In this document: positions 7,214 through 13,397 of the stretch, piece after piece
How the letters are laid out: each line of letters begins with the position of its first letter
How positions within the stretch are numbered: the stretch's first letter is position 1
Assembly: GCA_910579675.1 (NCBI GenBank)
Contig: CAJTUF010000010.1
Coordinates: 27,868 to 91,867, forward strand
Reading direction: 5' to 3'
From: an uncultured Muribaculaceae bacterium
GTDB lineage: Bacteria > Bacteroidota > Bacteroidia > Bacteroidales > Muribaculaceae
DNA: 64,000 bases
The notes under the pieces: model-generated
Told to the model about the DNA's origin: nothing
The model's database searches: none
Seen by the model: the letters and a program-made list of their open reading frames with translations, nothing else
Translations under genes and position numbers: made by a program

Positions 7214-8776
7214 CTATTGCTTTGCCGACAGCGTTATGACCGGCACGAGCATCTCTTCCATCGAGATGCCGCCGTGCTGGAATGTGCCGTCGTAGTATTG
7301 CACATAATAATTGTAGTTGTTGGGATAGGCAAAGAAGTCGCGGGAGGTGGCGAAGATATATGTGGTGGCCACACCTGTCGATGGCAGTCCGAAGCGCTCG
7401 GGTTGCTTCACCTCATATACCTGGCGGGGGTTGTAGGTGAGGTGTTTGCCGAGCTTGTAGCGCAGGTTGGTGTTGGTGTTTCGGTCGCCGACCACCTTGA
7501 CCGGGTTGTCGACTCTGACGGTGCCATGGTCGGTGGTGATCACCACGCGGTAGCCCCTTGCGGCGATGGCTGCGAGGAGGTCGAGAGTGGCCGAGTGGCG
7601 GAACCACGATTCGGTGAGCGAGCGGTAGGCGGCGTCGGTAGAGGCGAGCTCGCGTATCATCTTCGACTCGGTGCGGGCGTGGGACAGCATGTCGATGAAG
7701 TTGATCACCACTATGTTGAGGTCGTTGGCGGCGAGCGACGGGAGGTCGCGCAGCAGGCGGTCGGCCCCGGCCGAGTCGTTGAGCTTGTGGTAGGAAAACT
7801 TGACGTTGCGGCGGTAGCGGTCGAATAGGGTGGCCACGAGGGGGCTCTCGTTGATGTTTTTGCTCTCGTCGGCCTCCTCGTCGACCCATAGGTCGGGAAA
7901 CATCCGGGCAATCGCCGACGGCATCAGGCCCGAGAAGATGGCGTTGCGGGCATACTGGGTGGCGGTGGGGAGGATGGAGCAGTAGAGATCGTCGTCGTCG
8001 ACGGTGAAAAACCGGCTGAGCAGGGGGCGCACCGTGGTCCACTGGTCGAGGCGGAAATTGTCGATCAGCACAAAAAACAGCTTCTCCCCCCGGTCGAGGA
8101 TCGGAAACACCTTGCGGCGCATCACGGTGGGGCTGAGCAGCGGCACGGAAGTGTCGGCTGGGTCGGCCATGACCCTCTCCACCCACTCGCCGTAGTTGCG
8201 CACCACGAATTTAGAAAACTCCCTGTCGGCCTCGGCTATCTGCATGGCGAGCATCTCGTCCATGTTGGTAGAGCCGGCGTCGGAGAGCTCGGTCTGGCGA
8301 TAGACGAGCCGGCGGTATAGCTCCTTCCAGTGGTCGATGCTTGATGCGCTGTTGATTGCAGCGGTGAGCTCGGGCCACTCGCGGCGGTAGTCGTCGGTGG
8401 CGCGGTTGTTGACCAGATCGCCCGAGTGGAGTGTTTTCTTGATCGATAGGAGTATCTGGCTCGGGTTGACCGGCTTGATGAGATAGTCGGCTATCTTGCT
8501 CCCCACGGCCTGATCCATGATGTTTTCCTCCTCGCTCTTGGTGATCATGATCACCGGGATCTGTGGGAGCGACTGCTTGATGCGGGCGAGCGTCTCAAGA
8601 CCCGAGATCCCCGGCATATTCTCGTCGAGGATAATGAGGTCGAAGGGGCGCTCGGCAGCCATGGCCAGCGCGTCGGCACCGCTGCAGGCGGTCACCACCT
8701 CGTAGCCCTTGGCGTTGAGAAACATTATGTGGGGCTTGAGAAGATCAATCTCGTCGTCGGCCCAAAGTATAGTCAC
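7214..8776 (-). CDS. porX: PorX-type response regulator with PglZ (alkaline phosphatase superfamily) domain
   Basis: A two-domain regulator of about 520 residues. The receiver domain comprises residues 1-120, with acidic pocket D7-D8-E9, phospho-acceptor D51 in LIILDENMPG, T79 and K101 in YLIKPVNP. A long linker leads to a PglZ domain (about 200-518) with FFVLIDNFRLDQW, INFIDMLSHAR and VVITTDHGTVRV. PorX, with PorY and SigP, controls type IX secretion genes in Porphyromonas; it binds zinc and cleaves oligonucleotides. The chosen start is a GTG before TILWADDE; an ATG at 8857 would add 27 residues that look non-conserved. It heads the porX-tsaE-Imm17-like operon. A T9SS cargo at 13398-18779 makes the assignment coherent. 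Confidence 0.88.
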   Translation of the reverse strand: MTILWADDEIDLLKPHIMFLNAKGYEVVTACSGADALAMAAERPFDLIILDENMPGISGLETLARIKQSLPQIPVIMITKSEEENIMDQAVGSKIADYLIKPVNPSQILLSIKKTLHSGDLVNNRATDDYRREWPELTAAINSASSIDHWKELYRRLVYRQTELSDAGSTNMDEMLAMQIAEADREFSKFVVRNYGEWVERVMADPADTSVPLLSPTVMRRKVFPILDRGEKLFFVLIDNFRLDQWTTVRPLLSRFFTVDDDDLYCSILPTATQYARNAIFSGLMPSAIARMFPDLWVDEEADESKNINESPLVATLFDRYRRNVKFSYHKLNDSAGADRLLRDLPSLAANDLNIVVINFIDMLSHARTESKMIRELASTDAAYRSLTESWFRHSATLDLLAAIAARGYRVVITTDHGTVRVDNPVKVVGDRNTNTNLRYKLGKHLTYNPRQVYEVKQPERFGLPSTGVATTYIFATSRDFFAYPNNYNYYVQYYDGTFQHGGISMEEMLVPVITLSAKQ

Positions 8777-8938
8777 AGTAGTTGTAACAGGGGGGATTAG
8801 GGGTGAATATCGGTACCGGCAGCCTGTGCCCGGGGGCGTGGGCGCGCCGGGATGCAAAGTTACCCCTTTTGGGCCTCACGGCCAAGCGTGGGGGAGCGAA
8901 TAAGGGGAGCGACGGATGGCGAATTAACATTTTTTTTG

Positions 8939-8946
8939 TAACTTTG
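8939..8946 (+). promoter_or_regulatory. Promoter -7 box for the AspT/YidE-type transporter
   Basis: TAACTTTG followed by CGGC matches TAnnTTTG, 79 bases before the start at 9025. No TTTG is at the expected -33 distance. Confidence 0.55.
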
Positions 8947-9024
8947 CGGCTTCAAAGCGGGCCTGTTGCCCGGTATCTCATTATCGTCTATCGACCTTTT
9001 AGGGTCTAAAATCATTAATTATCA

Positions 9025-10677
9025 ATGGACTGGCTTATTGATATTATCGGGCCGGGCAACGTTTCCCTTGCCTCTACCATTGCCCTTTACTCATTTGTCG
9101 TTGCGGCGGGTGTGTATCTTGGCAAGCTGAAGATAGGAGGCATATCGCTCGGCGTCACTTTCGTGCTCTTTGTGGGCATCATCATGGGTCACTTCGGGTA
9201 TATCGTCAATGCCGAGGTGCAGAAGTTTATCCGTGAGTTCGGACTCATCCTGTTTATCTTCTCGATAGGCTTGCAGGTGGGCCCCGGCTTCTTTTCATCG
9301 TTTAAGAAGGGTGGCATGAGGCTCAATGGCCTTGCCGTTGCGGGCATCGCTCTCAACGTGATCATTGCCCTCGCCATCTACTTCATCGACGGCGACACCG
9401 ACATTGCCGCCATAGTGGGCGTGATGAGCGGTGCGGTGACCAACACTCCCGGCCTCGCAGCCGCCCAGCAGACCGCCGGGAACGCCGAAGCCATCAACAC
9501 CATGTCGATGGGCTATGCAGCCGCATATCCTCTGGGTGTGCTCGGCATCATCGGCGCCATGTTTGTGATCAAAGGTATTTTCCGCATCAAGACCGACCGC
9601 GAGATCAAGATAATCGAGGAGGAGACACAAAACTCCGTGTCGAAGCCCAACATCATCTCGATCCAGGTGACCAACCCTCTCATATCGGGAAAGAGCCTCG
9701 TGCAGCTCCATCATGTGATCCAGTGTGACTTCGTGATCTCGCGACTCATGGACGAGACCGGCCAGATCATTATCCCCACCTCGCAGACTCAGGTGCGTGT
9801 GGGCGACAAGCTGATGCTCGTCATTGCCGCTTCCGATGTGGAGCGCTTTGAGAGCGTTGTAGGTCCCGAGATAGAGATGGAATGGGAAGATGTGACCCCG
9901 AGCAATGTGGTGAGCCGCCGCATACTCATCACCAAGCCGCAATACAACGGCGTGATGCTCGGCGCCCTCCGCCTCCACACAGGCTATCAGCTCAACGCCA
10001 CCCGAGTGAACCGCGCGGGCGTTGACCTCCTCGCATCGCCCGACCTCCGCCTCCAGATGGGCGACCGCATCACCGTAGTGGGCGACCTCAACGACATCGA
10101 CCGCCTCGCCTCCAAGCTCGGTAACTCGATGAAGCGCCTCAACGAGCCCAACCTCATCACCATCTTTGTGGGTATACTCTTCGGTATCATCCTCGGCTCG
10201 ATCAATGTGGGCTTCGGCATGAAGCTCGGCCTCGCCGGTGGTCCCCTCGTTGTGGCTATCCTCCTGAGCCGCTTCGGCTATAAGTTCAAGCTCGTGACCT
10301 ATACCTCCACCTCGGCCTCGATGTTTATGCGCGAGCTCGGCATATGCCTCTTCCTTGCATCGGTGGGCATCGGCGCAGGCGCCGGATTTGCCGACACCGT
10401 GTTCAACTACACCGGTATGTGGTGGGTGATCTGGGGCTTCATGATCACCTTCATCCCGCTGGTGATCGTAGGCTCGATTGCCCGCGGAGTGTATAAGCTC
10501 AACTTCCTCACCATCATGGGTCTCTTTGCCGGCGGCTACACCGATCCCCCCGCTCTGGCCTATGCCGGCGGCTCGACCGGCAGCGACTCACCCGCCGTTG
10601 CCTACTCCACCGTTTACCCGCTCACCATGTTCCTGCGAGTAGTGGCCGCACAAGGCCTCATCCTCGCCCTCATGTAA
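9025..10677 (+). CDS. Putative transporter of the aspartate:alanine exchanger (AspT/YidE) family
   Basis: A 550-residue integral membrane protein. It has two hydrophobic halves (about 1-185 and 370-550), each a repeated AspT-type membrane unit, around a cytoplasmic region with two RCK_C/TrkA-C domains (about 205-365: SIQVTNPLISGKSLVQLHHVIQCDFVISRLM and the similar RRILITKPQYNGVMLGALRLHTGYQL). Family signatures include GVMSGAVTNTPGLAAAQQ in the first half and GLFAGGYTDPPALAYA in the second. Members exchange amino or dicarboxylic acids; the RCK-like domains may gate transport. The substrate cannot be read from sequence. Monocistronic: own promoter upstream and a textbook terminator downstream. 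Confidence 0.9.
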   Translation: MDWLIDIIGPGNVSLASTIALYSFVVAAGVYLGKLKIGGISLGVTFVLFVGIIMGHFGYIVNAEVQKFIREFGLILFIFSIGLQVGPGFFSSFKKGGMRLNGLAVAGIALNVIIALAIYFIDGDTDIAAIVGVMSGAVTNTPGLAAAQQTAGNAEAINTMSMGYAAAYPLGVLGIIGAMFVIKGIFRIKTDREIKIIEEETQNSVSKPNIISIQVTNPLISGKSLVQLHHVIQCDFVISRLMDETGQIIIPTSQTQVRVGDKLMLVIAASDVERFESVVGPEIEMEWEDVTPSNVVSRRILITKPQYNGVMLGALRLHTGYQLNATRVNRAGVDLLASPDLRLQMGDRITVVGDLNDIDRLASKLGNSMKRLNEPNLITIFVGILFGIILGSINVGFGMKLGLAGGPLVVAILLSRFGYKFKLVTYTSTSASMFMRELGICLFLASVGIGAGAGFADTVFNYTGMWWVIWGFMITFIPLVIVGSIARGVYKLNFLTIMGLFAGGYTDPPALAYAGGSTGSDSPAVAYSTVYPLTMFLRVVAAQGLILALM

Positions 10678-10703
10678 GGCAATCATATTTTCTCCATACC
10701 CAT

Positions 10704-10752
10704 CCCGGGGCAGGGCCGCGCATCGCGCAGCCCTGCCCCGGGAGTTTTTTTT
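10704..10752 (+). terminator. Rho-independent terminator of the transporter gene
   Basis: CCCGGGGCAGGGC pairs perfectly with GCCCTGCCCCGGG (13 bp) around a 13-base loop, followed two bases later by eight T residues. Confidence 0.9.
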
Positions 10753-10780
10753 GAGCGGATTGATAGCCAGGAACTTGTGG

Positions 10781-10800
10781 GGATGCTCCATGGAGCATCC
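10781..10800. repeat. 20-base palindrome, copy 1
   Basis: GGATGCTCCATGGAGCATCC is a perfect palindrome. It is followed by GCCCGGCGACGCGGG, which also follows copy 2. Confidence 0.85.
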
Positions 10801-10895
10801 GCCCGGCGACGCGGGGCGGCTGTTCGGGGGCGGTAGCCCTACGAGGAGGCGGTGGGTGCAGATGTTGTTTAGTTGATTGATAGTGAAGCTTGTAG

Positions 10896-10915
10896 GGATG
10901 CTCCATGGAGCATCC
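10896..10915. repeat. 20-base palindrome, copy 2
   Basis: Identical to copy 1 and followed by the same GCCCGGCGACGCGGG; preceded by CTTGTAG. Confidence 0.85.
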
Positions 10916-10934
10916 GCCCGGCGACGCGGGTGGA

Positions 10935-10975
10935 GTGCGCGCAGCCTCGTTGGAGTGATGATTGCCAATGGACGC
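10935..10975 (+). repeat. 40-base module D, copy 1
   Basis: The segment around AGCCTCGTTGGAGTGATGA recurs at 11781-11823 with few changes, including the downstream CAATGG-CGC. Confidence 0.75.
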
Positions 10976-11015
10976 CTGGCGACGATGAGCGCGCGTAGCC
11001 GCCAAGCCGCCTTGG

Positions 11016-11076
11016 CGGCGCACCTTGAGGGTAGACTCGGGCAAGAGCCCCCATAGGGGCCGCAGCCCGAGGATAA
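11016..11076 (+). repeat. 61-base structured repeat, copy 1
   Basis: Matches 11491-11551 at 58 of 61 positions by direct comparison. Internal folding: CTCGGG pairs with CCCGAG, and GCCCC with GGGGC around a CATA loop. The fold-forming bases are unchanged between copies. Confidence 0.85.
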
Positions 11077-11095
11077 TAGCGCGAAAAAAAGAACT

Positions 11096-11162
11096 GCTCA
11101 GCGTCAGCCGAGCCCCACACCGCGACGCCCGTGCCGCCCAAGGGGCTCGGCTGACGCTGAGC
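11096..11162. repeat. Long hairpin, copy 1 (21-bp perfect inverted repeat)
   Basis: Arms 11096-11116 and 11142-11162 are exact reverse complements; the core is CTCAGCGTCAGCCGAG. The 25-base loop begins ACACCGCGACGCCC. In copy 2 the loop is present in reverse-complement orientation. Confidence 0.9.
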
Positions 11163-11189
11163 GAGGGCGTGGGTCACTCGCTGACCCGC

Positions 11190-11271
11190 GGCTGCGGCGG
11201 CTAACGCGCGCCCTTGCCGCGGGCTACCCATCAGGTAGCGCCCCCAAGGGGGCTCCTTGCACTAACGCGCC
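11190..11271 (+). repeat. Module C, copy 1
   Basis: Contains GCTGCGGCGGCTA, CGCGCGC, GGGCTACC and the small hairpin GCCCCCAAGGGGGC; corresponds in order to 11662-11742 with scattered substitutions and indels. Confidence 0.75.
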
Positions 11272-11311
11272 TCCCGCGTCGCCCGCCCATGACGCCCCAT
11301 GCCGCTGAATC

Positions 11312-11331
11312 GGATGCACCATGGTGCATCC
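11312..11331. repeat. 20-base palindrome, copy 3
   Basis: GGATGCACCATGGTGCATCC, a perfect palindrome; relative to copies 1-2, paired compensatory T/A changes at two positions preserve the symmetry. It is followed by CTACAAG, the inverse of the CTTGTAG preceding copy 2, so this copy is in reverse orientation. Confidence 0.85.
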
Positions 11332-11379
11332 CTACAAGCCGCGACATCTCAGCCGATCTACCTCATTCCCAGGATGTAG

Positions 11380-11399
11380 GGATGCACCACGGTGCATCC
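11380..11399. repeat. 20-base palindrome, copy 4
   Basis: Same as copy 3 except for one central change (CACGG instead of CATGG), which breaks only the centre of symmetry. Preceded by GTAG and followed by GCCCG as in copy 2. Confidence 0.8.
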
Positions 11400-11490
11400 G
11401 CCCGCGCGACAATGCCCCGCGACGCCCTTGCGCGCAACAGCGCGCCGCTCGCGACGCCCACCCGGCGCGTAGCGCCCAAAGCCGCGTTAG

Positions 11491-11551
11491 CGGCGTACCT
11501 TGAGGGAAGCCTCGGGCAAGAGCCCCCATAGGGGCCGCAGCCCGAGGATAA
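11491..11551 (+). repeat. 61-base structured repeat, copy 2
   Basis: Second copy of the element at 11016-11076; three substitutions, none in the two stems. Confidence 0.85.
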
Positions 11552-11569
11552 GAGGGGTAATATTGGAAG

Positions 11570-11637
11570 GCTCAGCGTCAGCCGAGCTCCTTGGGTGGCA
11601 CGGGGCGACGCGGTGTGGGGCTCGGCTGACGCTGAGC
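11570..11637. repeat. Long hairpin, copy 2, loop inverted relative to copy 1
   Basis: Arms 11570-11590 and 11617-11637 match the copy 1 arms with one mismatch. The loop (TTGGGTGGCACGGGG, then CGACGCGGTGT) equals the reverse complement of the copy 1 loop with two substitutions and one inserted base, while the 61-base repeat upstream is in the same orientation in both copies. Confidence 0.9.
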
Positions 11638-11661
11638 TATTTATTATTGCGTCGCTTGCCC

Positions 11662-11742
11662 CCCGCTGCGGCGGCTACGCGCGCTCTTGCGGGGGGCTAC
11701 CCTGAAGGTGCGCCCCCAAGGGGGCTTTTGGCGCTACGCGCC
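11662..11742 (+). repeat. Module C, copy 2
   Basis: Corresponds to 11190-11271; ends in GGCGCTACGCGCC, which begins the neighbouring module E. Confidence 0.75.
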
Positions 11743-11773
11743 GGGTGGGCGACGCGGTGTGTCGCCCACCCGG
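11731..11773. repeat. Module E with 13-bp hairpin
   Basis: GCGCTACGCGCCGGGTGGGC recurs at 11820-11840 with one change and, inverted, near 11452-11475. Here CCGGGTGGGCGAC and GTCGCCCACCCGG also form a perfect 13-bp stem (11741-11773). Confidence 0.75.
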
Positions 11774-11780
11774 CGGGGTT

Positions 11781-11823
11781 GAGCGCGCGTAGCCTCGTTG
11801 GAGTGATGAATGTCAATGGGCGC
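11781..11823 (+). repeat. 40-base module D, copy 2
   Basis: Second copy of 10935-10975, sharing AGCCTCGTTGGAGTGATGA. Confidence 0.75.
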
Positions 11824-11967
11824 TACGCGCTGGGTGGGCGACGCGGTGGTGGCCTCTTTGCCGCGGGGTGCGTCGCGGTGGCGGCTGCTCCGGGGAAGCA
11901 GCCCTACAAGGGAGACGTTATGCGTCGAGGGTGTGCGCTCCTGTGGATGCTTTTTTGTGCGGGTTGA

Positions 11968-11999
11968 TTTGGTGGCTACGCGCCAAATACTTATCTTTG
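11968..11999 (+). promoter_or_regulatory. Promoter of the secreted-protein operon
   Basis: TTTG (11968-11971), 20 bases, TATCTTTG (11992-11999): a full match to the Bacteroidales promoter. The -33 element lies in TTTGGTGGCTACGCGCC, which closely resembles repeat sequence at 11727-11742, so the -33 box appears repeat-derived. The next robust gene starts at 12375, giving a leader of roughly 370 bases. Confidence 0.7.
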
Positions 12000-12140
12000 C
12001 ACCCAGACTCGTCGGCCCGGAGGGGCGGGAGTCATACATTTTTGTTACGAGACGTTTACACGACGTTTATCTTCCTAACTTCAAACTTCGCAACTTTGAC
12101 ACCACATGGAGGATCAAGCAACCGTAAGCGTCCACGGGTG

Positions 12141-12302
12141 ATGTGTATCACAATCACGACCTGCCGCAAGGAGCCCAAGCTGAGTAAGCACCCTGAGGCA
12201 GCCGACTGCATATACATCCAATTACGTGGGCCGGCCGAGTTGCTTATCCTGGTGGAAGGGCAACGCGAAGGCCTGAAGTTCGGGATGAGCGAAAGGTACT
12301 GA
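12141..12302 (+). CDS. Possible 53-residue leader ORF, uncertain
   Basis: An ATG-initiated frame (MCITITTCRKEPKLSKHPEA...) inside the leader between the promoter at 11968-11999 and the gene at 12375. I do not recognise it; it has no signal peptide or membrane segment and four cysteines or fewer. It may be a chance frame, a remnant of a larger gene (the frame stays open upstream), or a regulatory leader peptide. Confidence 0.2.
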   Translation: MCITITTCRKEPKLSKHPEAADCIYIQLRGPAELLILVEGQREGLKFGMSERY

Positions 12303-12374
12303 TGCCCACGTTTCCGTTTGTTATCATCACAGCCGCCGTGAGGCACCGGTGGCAGCCTAATCCCAACCAATCAA

Positions 12375-13388
12375 ATGCAACATTTCTGCAAGCGAATGTT
12401 CTGCCGCGTCATGGCCGTGGCGGTGACATTCATCCTGTCGGTGGCAACAGCCTTCGCACAGGGCCAGTATGCTCTCCTCACCCATGAGGGCCAGACAACA
12501 GTGTTTCGCGGCGCCGACGCCCTCATCAACGCCAACAACGCCGCCACAGACGGCGACCTCATCACCCTTTCCGAGGGTCAATTCACGGGTACAGGGATCT
12601 ACAAGAATATTACTCTTAGAGGTTCCGGCATGGGTGTAAATGGCGGGAAGACCACCCGTCTCACCGTCAACGATGACATCAACGGACAATACGAATACTT
12701 TTCTCTTAGAGTCTCAAGTCCTGATGGTGGCGGCATGCTCATTGAAGACATATCTTGCGACGGTGAGGGTATAGTGATACAAGGCGGAAATAGAATTGAT
12801 CTTGTAAGATGTAATACAGCCGTGCGATTCGGCGCAGATATCAATTCGGTTCAGGATATGCGTATTATTAACTGCTTCATAAATAGCAGTATCGATAACA
12901 GCCGAGGGTCTGATAATAAGCCCCAGATAATAGGATCGGTAATTGATGGAAATGCAAGTGGAGTGCAGGCTGTTAACTGTGTGCTTGAAAAAAAAGGGGA
13001 TAAGAGCGTGTTTGTTAATTGTATCTTGACTAAGGATCGCTACTTTAGTAGCCGAAAAGACATCACATATGATCATTGCGTAATCATCTACGAGCTTGAT
13101 GAAAGTTATGACAATTATTTCGATTCAGATTATGCCGATCTGCAAGAACATGCTCCGGATTGCAAGATGTTTAAGAAGGCTACTCCGGTTTTTAAGGAAG
13201 CAGGTTTCTACAATCTTCTTGATGAGAACGCAACGGAGTGGCTTGGCAATGATGGTACGCAGGTAGGAATCTATGGAGGTAATCTTCCGTTTGATCGCGC
13301 ATCCAATGTGTTGTCAATCAAGACTCTTAAGGTGGCCGACAAAACCGACCCGGAGGGAATCTTAAAGCTCGAAGTTGAAATAGAATAA
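12375..13388 (+). CDS. Secreted right-handed beta-helix (pectin-lyase-like) protein
   Basis: 337 residues. A signal peptide is present (about 1-29, MAVAVTFILSVATAFAQ). Short repeated strands typical of parallel beta-helix proteins follow, with patterns such as NITLRGSGMG, MLIEDISCDGEGIVIQGGN, and INCFINSSIDNS. The C-terminus, with EWLGNDGTQVGIYGGNLPFD then a short beta segment, is a recurrent ending in Bacteroidetes cell-surface proteins. No catalytic polysaccharide-lyase residues are identifiable. It lies 9 bases upstream of the 1793-residue T9SS cargo, so the two form an operon. The first 400 bases are GC-rich and the remainder clearly less so. Confidence 0.85.
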   Translation: MQHFCKRMFCRVMAVAVTFILSVATAFAQGQYALLTHEGQTTVFRGADALINANNAATDGDLITLSEGQFTGTGIYKNITLRGSGMGVNGGKTTRLTVNDDINGQYEYFSLRVSSPDGGGMLIEDISCDGEGIVIQGGNRIDLVRCNTAVRFGADINSVQDMRIINCFINSSIDNSRGSDNKPQIIGSVIDGNASGVQAVNCVLEKKGDKSVFVNCILTKDRYFSSRKDITYDHCVIIYELDESYDNYFDSDYADLQEHAPDCKMFKKATPVFKEAGFYNLLDENATEWLGNDGTQVGIYGGNLPFDRASNVLSIKTLKVADKTDPEGILKLEVEIE

Positions 13389-13397
13389 TTACGGGCC

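Larger units (their letters stand above)
10753..11930. repeat. Intergenic repeat island of palindromes and duplicated structured modules
   Basis: About 1.2 kb with no credible coding sequence; open frames here are GC-rich read-throughs without family resemblance. It contains four near-identical 20-base palindromes, two copies of a 61-base structured repeat, two long hairpins of shared sequence but opposite orientation, two copies of a pyrimidine/G-hairpin module, two copies of a 40-base module, and several copies of a 'GCTACGCGCC GGGTGGGCGAC' module, one inverted. Individual modules are listed separately. It resembles an accumulation of REP- or MITE-like elements between two unrelated transcription units. 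No transposase gene is present in the window. Confidence 0.8.

Noticed and set aside
8777..8857. ATG start for PorX at 8857
   Set aside because: The extra 27 residues are Pro/Arg-rich and precede the first conserved strand; the GTG at 8776 fits the receiver domain better. Not fully excluded.
10588..11231. Several minus-strand frames of about 100-125 codons
   Set aside because: They run across a terminator and palindromes and share sequence only because the DNA repeats.
10753..11930. CRISPR array
   Set aside because: Repeats are palindromic, of mixed length and irregular spacing, without unique spacers of uniform size; no cas genes are present.
11500..11967. Open frame of 155 codons in the repeat island
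   Set aside because: It crosses hairpin 2 and modules C, D and E; the translation is GC-driven (Ala, Gly, Arg) and unlike any family. Treated as non-coding.
12375..13388. Polysaccharide lyase function for the beta-helix protein
   Set aside because: The fold is plausible, but no lyase catalytic residues were recognised, so no enzymatic activity is claimed.
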